Of a DNA stretch of 64,000 nt, positions 51,448-62,359 are shown piece by piece. Both the position numbers and the translations under genes were made by a program. Numbering within the stretch: the stretch's first letter is position 1; every line of letters starts with the position of its first letter. This DNA comes from an uncultured Succinivibrionaceae bacterium (GTDB lineage Bacteria > Pseudomonadota > Gammaproteobacteria > Enterobacterales > Succinivibrionaceae), in contig CALXNX010000003.1 of assembly GCA_944389865.1 (NCBI GenBank), positions 18,146 through 82,145 on the forward strand. The letters run 5' to 3'. The notes beneath the pieces were generated by a model. The model saw only the letters and a list, made by a program, of their open reading frames with translations. It was not told where the DNA came from and ran no database searches.

Positions 51448-53337
51448 TTAATTCATGGCCTGCAGCTCACGCTCAACGCAGGCGGCAATCTGATCCGGGG
51501 TCAACCCCAAATCCTGCAGGATCTGCGCGCGGCTGCCTTCCATGATAAAGTGATCGGGCAGCCCCAGCGCTCTGAACCTCGTCGGGCAGTCGGCATTTTC
51601 GAGGGTCAGGGCGATCTCCTCGCCGATGCCGCCGGATAACGTGCCTTCCTCCACGCTCACTATGAGGTCATGAGTCCTGGCCAGTTCCAGAATCAATTCC
51701 GTGTCCAAAGGCTTGACGAAGCGCATATTCACCAGGGTAAAGCCCTGTTCCTGCGCCAGAGGAAGTAAGTCAGCCGCCATCGGTCCAAAAGCCAGCACCG
51801 CAGCGCGTTTACCCGCAGTCTCCGGCGCGGTATGCAGCACCTGCGCCCTGCCCAAAGTAATTTCATCCTGCTGCAGACCGCCGGGCAGTTCGTCCCGGCC
51901 GTTGGCGCGCGGATAGCGCACCGCACAGGGATGACCCAAGGCCGCGGCAAAGCTTAACATCTGCTCCTGCTCGCTTAAAGTGGCCGGGGTCAATATGGTT
52001 AAATTCGGCACCGCACGCAGATAGGCCAGATCGTAAGCGCCCTGATGAGTGGGGCCGTCCGGGCCCACAATGCCGCCGCGATCAACGGCCAGGACAATGG
52101 GCAGATCCTGAATGGCGCAGTCGTGGATCACGCTGTCGTAGGCGCGCTGCAGAAAGGACGAGTAAATCGCCACCACCGGATGCATACCGCCTGCCGCCAG
52201 GCCTGAGGCTAAAACCACGGCATGCTGCTCAGCAATACCCACATCGTAGAAACGCTCGGGGAACTTAGCGGCAAAATCATCCATAGCCGAGCCCACGCGC
52301 ATCGCCGGGGTGATGCCGACGAGCAGCGGATCTTTGTTTGCCTGTGCGCACAGCCAATTGCCGAAGGCGCGCGAGAAAGACTTGTCATTGGGATGCGGGG
52401 TCTGCGGCACACCGGCTTCCGGATCAAAGGCCGGCACCCCGTGATAGCAGATGGGGTCGCGCTCAGCCGGCGGATAGCCCTTGCCCTTGCGGGTAACCAC
52501 GTGCAGAAACTGCAGCCCGGGCAGATCCTTGATCTTGCGCAGAAGGGAAGTCAGGCGCAGTACATTATTGCCGTCCACCGGGCCGATGTAGTTAAAACCG
52601 AATTCTTCAAATAAGGTGCCGGGCATAACCATGCCCTTGGCATGCTCCTGGGCGCGCAGCGCAAATTCCCGCAGCGCCGGGAGCTTGGTTAAAACGCGCT
52701 TGCCTCCTTCGACCAATTTAACGTAATGCGGATTGGCCAAAACCTCAGCTAAACTCTGAGCCAGTGAACCGACGTTTTCTGAAATGCTCATCTCATTGTC
52801 ATTTAAGATGACCAGGAGATTTAAATCCTTAAAGGTGCCGGCATGATTTAAAGCCTCAAAGGCCATGCCGCCGGTAAGCGATCCGTCGCCGATCACCGCC
52901 GCTACTCTGTCAGGCCTGCCCTGCGCGCGGGCCGCCAGAGCAAGACCCAAAGCCGAGCCGATGGAAGTAGATGCATGACCGGTAGAGAGCACGTCATACG
53001 GGGTCTCTCCGCGCCAGATAAAGGCGTGCAGGCCGTCTTTCTGGCGGATAGTGGCCAGCTCCTTTTTATGTCCGGTAAGGATCTTATGCGGATAAGCCTG
53101 ATGCCCTACATCCCAGATGATCTTGTCCTGAGGGGTGTTAAAGACATAATGCAGCGCGCAGGTCAGCTCCACGACGCCCAGCCCCGAGGCCAAATGCCCG
53201 GCGGTTTTGCTCACCGTATCGATTAAATAGCGGCGCACCTCATCGCACAGCTGAGGCAGTACGTCGATCTTGAGCCTGCGCACATCGGCGGCATCGTGAA
53301 TGGTATCTAACAGCGGATATTGCGGTTCGGCGCTCAC
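51448..53337 (-). CDS. dxs: 1-deoxy-D-xylulose-5-phosphate synthase
   Basis: Dxs condenses pyruvate and glyceraldehyde 3-phosphate using thiamine diphosphate, the first step of the MEP isoprenoid pathway. The 629 residues contain DVGHQAYPHKILTGR-like text (here GHK), the TPP-binding GDGSLTGGMAFEALN (about residues 149-163), and GIAEQHAV with the catalytic Glu (about 372). The start is a GTG preceded by TAGGAGG. It follows ispA, as in E. coli xseB-ispA-dxs. Confidence 0.96.
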   Translation of the reverse strand: MSAEPQYPLLDTIHDAADVRRLKIDVLPQLCDEVRRYLIDTVSKTAGHLASGLGVVELTCALHYVFNTPQDKIIWDVGHQAYPHKILTGHKKELATIRQKDGLHAFIWRGETPYDVLSTGHASTSIGSALGLALAARAQGRPDRVAAVIGDGSLTGGMAFEALNHAGTFKDLNLLVILNDNEMSISENVGSLAQSLAEVLANPHYVKLVEGGKRVLTKLPALREFALRAQEHAKGMVMPGTLFEEFGFNYIGPVDGNNVLRLTSLLRKIKDLPGLQFLHVVTRKGKGYPPAERDPICYHGVPAFDPEAGVPQTPHPNDKSFSRAFGNWLCAQANKDPLLVGITPAMRVGSAMDDFAAKFPERFYDVGIAEQHAVVLASGLAAGGMHPVVAIYSSFLQRAYDSVIHDCAIQDLPIVLAVDRGGIVGPDGPTHQGAYDLAYLRAVPNLTILTPATLSEQEQMLSFAAALGHPCAVRYPRANGRDELPGGLQQDEITLGRAQVLHTAPETAGKRAAVLAFGPMAADLLPLAQEQGFTLVNMRFVKPLDTELILELARTHDLIVSVEEGTLSGGIGEEIALTLENADCPTRFRALGLPDHFIMEGSRAQILQDLGLTPDQIAACVERELQAMN

Positions 53338-53346
53338 AAGCCCCTC

Positions 53347-54234
53347 CTAATGACTGCGTGTGACGCAGAAGACGGCAAACTGCGCCAGAAGATCAGTATC
53401 CACGCCGGACAGTGCCGGCTCTTTTAAAGCGGCCAGAGCCTCATCCTTGGCGGCGGCGGCCAGTTCTTCAGCCTTATCGAGGCCAAAGAGCGCCGGATAA
53501 GTACTCTTGCCGGCGGCGGCATCATTGCCCACGGGCTTGCCGGTTACAGCCTCATCGCCAATGACGTCCAGCACATCATCCCAGATCTGGAACGCAAGGC
53601 CCGTTTTCTCGGCATAAATGGTCAAAACCTTAATCTGCTCCTCCGACGCGCCGGCACCGACAGCACCTAACTGTACTGCGGCCCTAATTAAAGCGCCGGT
53701 CTTTTTGGAGTGCAGAACTTTTAAAGTCTCGTACGGAATGTGCTGATGCTCAGCCTTTAAATCCATGGCCTGCCCGCCGCACATGCCGGTATAGCCCGCG
53801 TTGACCGCTAAAATCGCACACTGCCGCATGCCGATTTCCGGCGTCGGCGCACCGGCAGCTAAAAACTCAAAAGCCAAAGGCTGCAGCGCATCTCCGGCTA
53901 ACAGCGCCGTCTGCGGCGAGAAAGCGGCGTGCACCGAGGGCTTGCCGCGGCGCAGCATATCGTTATCCATCTCGGGCATATCGTCATGAATTAAGGAGTA
54001 GGCGTGAATGCATTCAATGGCGCAGGCAGCGCCGTCAAGACTGTCTAAGGAAGCCCCGAGCGCCTGCCCGGCGGCGTAAACCAGGAGCGGACGCGAGCGC
54101 TTGCCGCCTAAGAGCAGGCCGTAGCGCATGGCCTCCTTAAGTTCGGGAGCCCACCCGTCCAAGGCGTCAATGCGCTGCTCCAGCGCATGGTTGACGCGCT
54201 CTAATACCTGCGCAGAATACTGCCTTAACTCCAT
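53347..54234 (-). CDS. ispA: farnesyl diphosphate synthase
   Basis: IspA makes farnesyl diphosphate, the precursor of undecaprenyl and quinone side chains. It has both aspartate-rich motifs: DDMPEMD (about residues 89-95) and DDVLD (about 222-226), with GKRSRPLLVYA before the first. An upstream ATG at 54240 abuts the AAGGAG site, so the second ATG at 54234, with 6-base spacing, is the better start (295 residues). Confidence 0.95.
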   Translation of the reverse strand: MELRQYSAQVLERVNHALEQRIDALDGWAPELKEAMRYGLLLGGKRSRPLLVYAAGQALGASLDSLDGAACAIECIHAYSLIHDDMPEMDNDMLRRGKPSVHAAFSPQTALLAGDALQPLAFEFLAAGAPTPEIGMRQCAILAVNAGYTGMCGGQAMDLKAEHQHIPYETLKVLHSKKTGALIRAAVQLGAVGAGASEEQIKVLTIYAEKTGLAFQIWDDVLDVIGDEAVTGKPVGNDAAAGKSTYPALFGLDKAEELAAAAKDEALAALKEPALSGVDTDLLAQFAVFCVTRSH

Positions 54235-54395
54235 CTGCATCTCCTTTACATCACGGGCCTGAAAACTTGAACAACCGGCTTAATAGAAAAAATTCGTGCC
54301 GGAACGATCTTAAAGTCAAAAAGAGGAAAAAAGATCGCACCGGCAAATATTTTAGACACAGGAACTGCACCGGCGCAATGCGCCGGCGCTGAATA

Positions 54396-54629
54396 TTAGA
54401 GCGGAGGCTGCTCAGACGATGGCGGCGGCGCGCTGAGCGCCTGCTCGCGCACCGCCTGCACTTTGGCCGTGAGCTCATCTAAAGTCTGCCGGCACGAGGA
54501 AGCCAGCTTCATGCCCTCGGCGTAGGCGGCAATGGATTCATCAAGGCTCAGACTGCCCTGCTCCAACTGCGTGATAATCTCCTGCAGCCTGGCAAAGCGC
54601 TCTTCCAAAGCCTTCATTTTAACTGCCAT
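54396..54629 (-). CDS. xseB: exodeoxyribonuclease VII small subunit
   Basis: This 77-residue helical protein starts with MKALEERFARLQEIITQLEQGSLSLDESIAAYAEGMKL, the normal XseB pattern. It binds XseA (encoded elsewhere) to form the single-strand exonuclease. AAGGAGG precedes the ATG. The order xseB-ispA-dxs matches E. coli, but a 155-base gap with A-rich sequence separates it from ispA. Confidence 0.93.
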   Translation of the reverse strand: MAVKMKALEERFARLQEIITQLEQGSLSLDESIAAYAEGMKLASSCRQTLDELTAKVQAVREQALSAPPPSSEQPPL

Positions 54630-54657
54630 GACAGCCTCCTTAGTGAGCTCTGCGCTC

Positions 54658-57036
54658 TTACGCTCTTAAATGACCGCCGAGCTTGTCGGCTACGGTCTGC
54701 ACGATGGCAGCGGCCGCGCCGTCAGTCTCAGCATCATCAAGGGTCCTGTGCGTATCCTGGAAGGTCACGCCCAAGGCCACCGAGCGATCATCGCCCAGGC
54801 TCTCGCTTTCAAATACGTCGAAAATCTTGATGTCGGCAATCAGATCCGGGCAGGCTGCGGAAATTACTGCCGTCAGCTCAGCTGCGGACACGCTCTTCCT
54901 GATCACGAAGGCAAAGTCGCGGCGGTTGGCCGGGAACTTGGAGATCTCGTGATACAGCGGAATACTGCGCTCAGAGACGGCGTCCCAGGAGATTTCAAAC
55001 ACCGCTGCTTCCTGACGCAGACCTACCGCCTTGACGGCCTTGGGGTGCAGCATGCCTAAGAAGCCGACCTTCACGCCGTCCTTTAGGATGTCGGCGCTCT
55101 GGCCCGGGTGCAGGAAGGTCTCAGCGGAGGGCACAAAGGTAAAGGCCTCAGGCTTGACGCAGAGGGCCAGCAGACTTTCCACATCGCCCTTTAAGTCAAA
55201 GAAATCAACCTGACGCTTGGGCTGATTCCAGCACTCTTCCTCGCAGGCGCCGGTAATGAGGCCGCACAGCATCTCCTCCTGGCGCACGCCGTTTTCAGCC
55301 TCAGCGTCCTTAATGTACTTCAGGCCCTTTTCAAACAGGCGCAGACGGCGCTGCTGCCTGTTGATATTGTGCTTAGCGGCATTGATTAAGCCGGCGCACA
55401 GAGTGGTGCGCATGGCCGACAGCTCCGGGGAAATCGGAGAGGTCAGCATGATGGGCTCAATATTGCCTAAGGCCTGCAGATACTTGGGATCCGTGAAGGA
55501 GTAAGTAATCGCCTCGTTATAGCCTAAGTCAGTTAAGAGCGCGCGCACGCGGCGATCGGTCACCACGGCCTCGCGGCGGGCCGGCATCTTGAGATCGGAG
55601 ACCGGCTGGCGATTGGGGATGCGATCGTAGCCGTAAATGCGGGCCACCTCCTCAATTAAATCCTCTTCAATTTCGATATCGAAGCGGAAAGACGGAGCGC
55701 TGACCTTAAAGCCGCCGTCAACCGGCTGCGGATTTAAGTCCAAGTGCTTTAAGATATCCTCTATCTCGCGGTCATCCACCCTGCAGCCCATGATTTTGGC
55801 GCAGCGCTCGGAGCGCAGCACGATCTCACGGCGCTGCGGCAGGAACTCCTCAGCAGTCTGCATGACCACCGGACCTGCCTCACCGCCGCCTATCTGCAGT
55901 AAAAGCTCAGTGGCGCGGTTTAAGGCTAACAGCTGCACCTGCGGATCCACGCCGCGCTCAAAGCGGTGAGAGGCGTCAGTATCGAGGCCGTAGCTGCGGG
56001 CGCGGCCCTTGATGGCAGTGGGGCTGAAGAAAGCGCTTTCCAGCAGCACATCTTTAGTCTCCACGCTGATGCCGGAGGCCTCGCCGCCGAAGATGCCGGC
56101 CAGTCCCACCGCCCCGGCGTCGTCAGCAATGACTAAGGTATCCGGGCGCAGAGTAAGCTCTTCACCGGAGAGCACCGTCAGCTTTTCCTGATCTTGAGCC
56201 ATGCGCACGGTAATGCCGCCGCGGATTTTGCCTAAGTCAAAGGAGTGCAGCGGCTGGGAGAGTTCCAGCATCACGTAATTGGTGACGTCCACAATCGGGG
56301 AGACCGAGCGGATGCCGCAGCGGCGCAGCCGCTCCGTCATCCACAGCGGGCTCACAGCCTTCTGATTGACGCCCTTGATCACGCGGCAGCAGTAGCGCGG
56401 GCAGGCTTCCGGAGCTTCAACCTTTAAAGGTACGACCGCATCAGTGGTCTCCTTAATGTCAGCCATCTGCACATCATGTAAAGGTTTTCTGGTCAGTACG
56501 GAGATTTCACGGGCGATGCCGCGCATGCCGAGGCAGTCCGGACGATTGGTCGTAAGATCAATGTCGATGGCCTTGTCATCGAGCTTCATATACTGATGCA
56601 GATCCATGCCGACCGGTGCGTCAGCGGGCAGCTCGATAATGCCGTCGGACTCTTCGGCCATACCCAGCTCCTTATAGGAGCACAGCATGCCGTTGGACTC
56701 CACGCCGCGCAGCACTGCAGGCTTAATGGTGATGCCGGGCAGGACTGCGCCCACCTTCGAGAAGGCAGTCTTAAGGCCGGCGCGGCAGTTGGGTGCGCCG
56801 CACACTACCTGATACAGCTTACCGTCGCCGCAGTCCACGGTGGTGACGTGCAGATGATCTGAGGAGGGATGCATCTCACAGGTCTTAACCTCAGCCACTA
56901 CGACGCCGGAAAACTCGCCGCAGACCGGGGAGACGGTATCGACCTCGAGGCCTGCCATGGTGATCTTATCTGCGATCTGCTCGGCAGTCAGGCCGCTGTC
57001 AACAAAAGTATCGATCCATTCTTTAGTGAAAATCAT
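54658..57036 (-). CDS. pheT: phenylalanyl-tRNA synthetase beta subunit
   Basis: The 792 residues include an N-terminal tRNA-binding EMAP-like domain (VVVAEVKTCEMHPSSDHLHV, about 45-65), B3/B4 editing domain (about 210-390), B5, the catalytic-like core and a C-terminal FDX anticodon-binding domain (FPANRRDFAFVI). It forms the alpha2-beta2 enzyme with PheS. It lies 18 bases after pheS; no ihfA follows, unlike E. coli. Confidence 0.97.
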   Translation of the reverse strand: MIFTKEWIDTFVDSGLTAEQIADKITMAGLEVDTVSPVCGEFSGVVVAEVKTCEMHPSSDHLHVTTVDCGDGKLYQVVCGAPNCRAGLKTAFSKVGAVLPGITIKPAVLRGVESNGMLCSYKELGMAEESDGIIELPADAPVGMDLHQYMKLDDKAIDIDLTTNRPDCLGMRGIAREISVLTRKPLHDVQMADIKETTDAVVPLKVEAPEACPRYCCRVIKGVNQKAVSPLWMTERLRRCGIRSVSPIVDVTNYVMLELSQPLHSFDLGKIRGGITVRMAQDQEKLTVLSGEELTLRPDTLVIADDAGAVGLAGIFGGEASGISVETKDVLLESAFFSPTAIKGRARSYGLDTDASHRFERGVDPQVQLLALNRATELLLQIGGGEAGPVVMQTAEEFLPQRREIVLRSERCAKIMGCRVDDREIEDILKHLDLNPQPVDGGFKVSAPSFRFDIEIEEDLIEEVARIYGYDRIPNRQPVSDLKMPARREAVVTDRRVRALLTDLGYNEAITYSFTDPKYLQALGNIEPIMLTSPISPELSAMRTTLCAGLINAAKHNINRQQRRLRLFEKGLKYIKDAEAENGVRQEEMLCGLITGACEEECWNQPKRQVDFFDLKGDVESLLALCVKPEAFTFVPSAETFLHPGQSADILKDGVKVGFLGMLHPKAVKAVGLRQEAAVFEISWDAVSERSIPLYHEISKFPANRRDFAFVIRKSVSAAELTAVISAACPDLIADIKIFDVFESESLGDDRSVALGVTFQDTHRTLDDAETDGAAAAIVQTVADKLGGHLRA

Positions 57037-57054
57037 TTTTCTATAACCCCCGCC

Positions 57055-58059
<1,005 letters not shown>

Positions 58060-58321
58060 TTACTGTCCGCACGGTCCGGCCAGCCCCTGGCGCTGCCGTG
58101 CGCGCGCCGCTGTATGGTCTTACTGCCATATTTAATGGCTGCGGCTGAATTAAAATGAGCATTATACACGGGATGCAGGGGCAAACGGCCCTCCGTCTGC
58201 AGAAGGCGGCGCCTGCGTTAAGAAAATCCGGGAGATCACAGGGCATCTGCACTGTCATAGTGCAGATCCCGCCGCCGACAGCTTAAGTCAGCAGAGCAGA
58301 GCGCTTATGCGCCGCCAGTGC

Positions 58322-59353
58322 TCAAGTCCGTCCGTAATAGTCCTGGTACCAGGCAAAGAAGCGGCCGATGCCGTCATGCAGCGCAGTATGCGGGGTAAAG
58401 CCGTAATCTTTCTGCAGACGGCGCACATCGGCGTAAGTCTGATGCACGTCGCCAGGCTGCATCGGCTCCATGATAAGCTGCGCTTTGACGCCTGCGGCCA
58501 TTTCCAGCTCATGGACAAAGTCAAAGAGCTCAATCGGCGTGCCGTTGCCGATGTTGTAAACCGCATAAGGCTTGGCCGGATGCTTCGGCGCATTGCCGGA
58601 ACCTTCGACGATGCGCACTAAGCCCTCAACAATGTCGTCCACGTAAGTAAAGTCGCGCCGCAGTCTGCCCTCATTAAAGAGGCGAATCGGCTGCCCGGCG
58701 AGCATGGCCTTGGTGAAGATAAAGGGAGCCATGTCCGGCCGGCCCCAAGGGCCGTAAACGGTGAAAAAGCGCAGCGCGGTGGCATCGATGTTAAAGCGCA
58801 GCGCATATGTCTGCGCGATGATCTCATTGATGCGCTTGGTAGCGGCATAGACTGACACCGGCTCAATACTGCAGTCATCCTCTGAAAAGGGGACATGAGT
58901 GCAGTCGCCGTACACTGAAGAGGAAGAGGCAAAAATCAGGCGCGGACGGCGGTCCTGCTCAATTGCGCGCACAGCCTCCAGAACATTGAAAAAGCCGTCG
59001 GCATTGCTGCGAAAATAAGCCTCCGGCTCCTGAGTAGATAAGCGTACGCCGGCTAAGGCCGCTAAATTTACCACCGCGTCAAACTGCCGGCCTTGGATTA
59101 AATGCTGCACGCTCTCTTGATCGGTCAGATCAAGGCGCATAAAAGTGAGTGCCCCGTCCTGCGCGGTCTCCTGCTTTGCGTACGCGGGGATCTGCGCAAA
59201 GCCTAAGGCCTTGAGGCGATCTTCCTTTAAAGAGGAGGGGTAAGTAATCGAGCTTAAATTATCAAAGCCTACCACCTTGTGGCCGCGGCTGACCAAAGCT
59301 TGGGCCAAATGCATGCCGATAAAGCCGGCCATGCCCGTAATTAAAACCTGCAT
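58322..59353 (-). CDS. NAD-dependent nucleotide-sugar epimerase (UDP-glucuronate 4-epimerase type)
   Basis: This 343-residue extended SDR has the NAD loop GMAGFIGMHLA (about residues 7-17), SSSSVYGD with the catalytic serine (about 136), YAATKR with catalytic Tyr/Lys (about 161-166), and RFFTVYGPWGRPDM. The last motif and overall sequence are those of UDP-GlcA 4-epimerases (GlcA to GalA), but GalE-like substrates cannot be excluded. It is the last gene of a four-gene unit with two glycosyltransferases, so it probably supplies the sugar they attach. Confidence 0.85.
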   Translation of the reverse strand: MQVLITGMAGFIGMHLAQALVSRGHKVVGFDNLSSITYPSSLKEDRLKALGFAQIPAYAKQETAQDGALTFMRLDLTDQESVQHLIQGRQFDAVVNLAALAGVRLSTQEPEAYFRSNADGFFNVLEAVRAIEQDRRPRLIFASSSSVYGDCTHVPFSEDDCSIEPVSVYAATKRINEIIAQTYALRFNIDATALRFFTVYGPWGRPDMAPFIFTKAMLAGQPIRLFNEGRLRRDFTYVDDIVEGLVRIVEGSGNAPKHPAKPYAVYNIGNGTPIELFDFVHELEMAAGVKAQLIMEPMQPGDVHQTYADVRRLQKDYGFTPHTALHDGIGRFFAWYQDYYGRT

Positions 59354-59364
59354 CGTGCACTCCT

Positions 59365-60990
59365 TTATTCCGCCTGCGCCTGAGGGGCAGGCACGTAGAT
59401 ATTATCGCCTATATAATATCCGCCGCGCGCTTTGAGCTGTGCAATTAATTCAGGGTAACTGCGCAGCGCCGAGCGCCCGACAAAGAGCGCCGCATTTTGA
59501 CACTGGGCGCTGTGAAGATTGGCGTTTTTAAACACCGTAAAGCGCCGATCATATAAGGGCAGATTCTCGGCCTTAGCAATGCCCTGCGTGCAGATCGCAA
59601 GCTCAGTGCCAGCGCCTAAATCGCGGCTGGCCGCTTCCGCCATTTCCTGTACGCCCAAATAAGGATTTAAGGTTGGCAGCGCCAAACCGACGCAGCCGAT
59701 GAAGACGAGAATGGTGAGCCCCTCAGCCGCCAGAGCTTTAGTCAGCACGCTGCGCCAAATCAGCCGTAAAGCCCAGCAGGATCCGGCAGAGAGGCAGAAA
59801 GCCCCGGCATACACCATGGGATGCTGCAGAAAGGGATAGCGCCCTGTGAAAAAGAACAGCGCCGGGAAAATTAAGGCAAAGGGCAGAAAATTGATCCCCA
59901 GGCACAGCTTTAACATGCGGGAGATTTGCCCCTGCAGCTCACAGCGTTTTAAAGCGCGCAGCACGTAGAGGGCTAAAAAGGGCAGCCCCGGCAGCAGGTA
60001 AATCTCCAGCTTGGAGGATGGCAGCGATATCACCGCGAAGACCGCGAGGAAAAAGCACAGCGAGGCCAAGCCGATACGATCCTCAGTTAAAGTGCCCTGC
60101 TTTAAGTCGCGGATGACTAAATAAATTGCCGGCAGAGTTAAAGGCGCGGCTAAATACCAGATATTGGTTAAATACCAGTAGAGGGGCTCGGGGTGGCCGG
60201 CAGAGCCGGATAAGCGCTTGGCGCTCTGGCCCACAAAGAGCTCGGTTAAATAGGCCTTGCCGCCGTCCAAATAGACGCCTAAAGCCCACAGCAGCACGCA
60301 GGCGAGAATAATCAGGAAGTAATGCGGGCGGAAGATCTTAAAATACGCCTTTACCTGATGCAGGGCCAAAAGGTAAAAGAGCAGACCGACCAAGGGGAAG
60401 ATCAGCGCGTACGGCCCTTTGACAAAGAGTGCGGCAAAGACCGCAAGCGGGATCAGCCAATTGCCGCTGCGTACCGTCCGCCATGCTGATGCGGCGGATA
60501 ATATGAGATCACCGCGCTTGATGATCTGCACATATGAGACCGCAATGAGCAGTGCAAACAGCATGTCCATGCGCGCCACTAAGGACAACCCGGCCATAAA
60601 GAGCACTGCACACAGCGCCAGCATCAGCTGGGCCTGCGGGCGCGGGCCGTCATCAGCAGCCGCAAAGCGCCGGCAGAGCGCTAAAAGGCCGATAAAAGGC
60701 AGCACGCTGAATAAAAGCAGCAGTCCTCCCGCCGTACCGGTTAATTTATAGGAGAGCATGCACAGCCACAGATACGTCGGCGGCTTGTCCGCGTAAGGCG
60801 CGCCGTCCTGATAGAAAGCAAAGACCGTGCCGCGCTCCAGGGCATCGGCAGCAATAGCTAAATAATTGAGCTCATTTACCGGATTAAGATCACGCAGCAG
60901 CATGGCCGGCAGCAGCAGGATGAAGATCAGCCCTAAGGTTAAATACGGCAGGGCCCGGGGACTGTTATTTTTTTGCAGCTTCAGCGGCAT
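59365..60990 (-). CDS. ArnT-like (GT83/PMT-family) lipid-linked sugar glycosyltransferase
   Basis: This 541-residue integral membrane protein starts with the LRDLNPVNELNYLAIA segment equivalent to the first periplasmic loop of ArnT (metal/acceptor site) and continues YADKPPTYLWL. About 12 membrane helices and a small C-terminal periplasmic domain follow. ArnT moves a sugar from undecaprenyl phosphate onto lipid A phosphate. Here the donor is presumably made by the GT2 enzyme upstream. It overlaps the LABN gene by 26 bases. The donor sugar is not determined by sequence. Confidence 0.85.
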   Translation of the reverse strand: MPLKLQKNNSPRALPYLTLGLIFILLLPAMLLRDLNPVNELNYLAIAADALERGTVFAFYQDGAPYADKPPTYLWLCMLSYKLTGTAGGLLLLFSVLPFIGLLALCRRFAAADDGPRPQAQLMLALCAVLFMAGLSLVARMDMLFALLIAVSYVQIIKRGDLILSAASAWRTVRSGNWLIPLAVFAALFVKGPYALIFPLVGLLFYLLALHQVKAYFKIFRPHYFLIILACVLLWALGVYLDGGKAYLTELFVGQSAKRLSGSAGHPEPLYWYLTNIWYLAAPLTLPAIYLVIRDLKQGTLTEDRIGLASLCFFLAVFAVISLPSSKLEIYLLPGLPFLALYVLRALKRCELQGQISRMLKLCLGINFLPFALIFPALFFFTGRYPFLQHPMVYAGAFCLSAGSCWALRLIWRSVLTKALAAEGLTILVFIGCVGLALPTLNPYLGVQEMAEAASRDLGAGTELAICTQGIAKAENLPLYDRRFTVFKNANLHSAQCQNAALFVGRSALRSYPELIAQLKARGGYYIGDNIYVPAPQAQAE

Positions 60991-61612
60991 AATGACCTTT
61001 TCTGTAAAGCATGATATTGCGCACGTAGGTGATAAGTCCGCCCATTTGGCCGAAGATCAGCACCACATCAAGGCGGAAAACGCCGTAGATCTGCACCATT
61101 AAGCAGGCGATCAGGCTGATGATCCAGAACAGCGGCGGCAGCACCGACTGCTGAGCGCGGCGGGAGACGTACAGCTGATAGATAAAGCGCAGGGTAAATA
61201 AAGCCTGCCCCGTTGATCCGAACACCAGCAGCCAGTAAGGAATGTGCTCTTCATTTAAAAAGAGCGCGGCGAACTCTTCAAAGTCATGCACTTCACTTAA
61301 AAGCAGCGCCAGCGGTGCCAGAATGAGCAGAGCCGTTGCAATTTTGGGGATGCGCTGCAGCTCGCGCTTAAGCTTTAAATTGTAGATATATACATAGTAG
61401 GAGATGAGCTGCCACAGCATGATGGCCAAATCGTGGCGCAGATAACCGTACAGACTCATGAGCAGCGAGCCCAAGAGCGACAGCCACCAGAACAGCGCGG
61501 GATTGACCACCGCCCGGGCGCGCTCGGACAAGATCCACTGCACCAGCATGCGCGCGGCAAAGAGGATCTGCGCCGCCGCTCCGACGGCGGTAAACCATGT
61601 AATAATCGCCAC
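60965..61612 (-). CDS. LABN-domain (lipid A biosynthesis N-terminal domain) membrane protein
   Basis: This 215-residue protein consists of two tandem LABN repeats (about 1-80 and 110-195). Each has three helices and an AARMLVQWILSER- or LRFIYQLYVSRR-type motif followed by PALFWW/PPLFWI. The domain was named from LpxB fusions and commonly sits next to GT2 and ArnT-like genes. A role in presenting or flipping the polyprenyl-linked sugar is plausible but unproven. It is 3 bases downstream of the GT2 gene. Confidence 0.82.
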   Translation of the reverse strand: MAIITWFTAVGAAAQILFAARMLVQWILSERARAVVNPALFWWLSLLGSLLMSLYGYLRHDLAIMLWQLISYYVYIYNLKLKRELQRIPKIATALLILAPLALLLSEVHDFEEFAALFLNEEHIPYWLLVFGSTGQALFTLRFIYQLYVSRRAQQSVLPPLFWIISLIACLMVQIYGVFRLDVVLIFGQMGGLITYVRNIMLYRKGHYAAEAAKK

Positions 61613-61615
61613 GGC

Positions 61616-62359
61616 TTAATCCTGCTGCTCTACATTCTGCTCGCCAATCTGCGGATTGACAAAGCGTCGGCGCATCCACACGAAGGCCAGGAGATCACAC
61701 AGGCCCGACAGCCCGCGGTTGAAGAGATTGAACTTGGACTTGCCCTGTCTGCGCTCCTGATGGCGCACCGGAACCGCGGTGACTTTAAGTCCGAAAAGCA
61801 GAGTTAAAGCCGGCAGGAAGCGGTGCATGCCCGAAAACAGCGGCAAAGCCTGTGCCAGCTTAGTGTCGATGAGCTTTAACGGACAGTTGGTATCGGTAAA
61901 GCCGTCATGGGTAACTGCTGAACGGATCTTATTTGCAATTTTGGACTGCAGCTTTTTAGATAAGGTGTCATGACGCTTGGCGCGGATGCCGCAGACCAGC
62001 TTCGCATCCTTTACATGCGGCAGCAGCAGCTCAAAATCCTCCGGGAAGGTCTGCAGATCAGCATCAATATAACCGCACCAAGGTGAGGCGGCAGCATGAA
62101 AGCCGGCCTTAAGCGCACCGGTAAGACCGCAGCGGCCGGCCAGCGATAAATAAAAGAAATCGGGCTCCCTGGCGCAGGCTTCTTTGATCAGGGACAGAGA
62201 ATGATCGGCCGAGCCGTCGTTGACCAGGAGGATGCACAGCTTGACGCTGGCCTTTTTCTTATAGTCAGCAAGCGCAGTAAATAAGCCCGGCAGGCTCTCC
62301 TCTTCATTAAATACCGGAACCACAATGGTCAGGAAATAGTCAGCGCTGCGATTAGTCAT
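61616..62359 (-). CDS. GT2 glycosyltransferase, DPM1/ArnC-like (polyprenyl-phosphate sugar synthase)
   Basis: This 247-residue GT-A protein has IVVPVFNEEESL (about residues 11-22), LLVNDGSADHSL (about 44-55), DADLQTFPEDF with the DXD metal site (about 98-108) and RRQGKSKFN (about 204-212). These are the DPM/ArnC/RgtE pattern. It lacks the C-terminal membrane helices of ArnC but has an amphipathic tail. It would charge polyprenyl phosphate with a sugar for the ArnT-like enzyme. It is the first gene of the four-gene unit. Confidence 0.86.
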   Translation of the reverse strand: MTNRSADYFLTIVVPVFNEEESLPGLFTALADYKKKASVKLCILLVNDGSADHSLSLIKEACAREPDFFYLSLAGRCGLTGALKAGFHAAASPWCGYIDADLQTFPEDFELLLPHVKDAKLVCGIRAKRHDTLSKKLQSKIANKIRSAVTHDGFTDTNCPLKLIDTKLAQALPLFSGMHRFLPALTLLFGLKVTAVPVRHQERRQGKSKFNLFNRGLSGLCDLLAFVWMRRRFVNPQIGEQNVEQQD

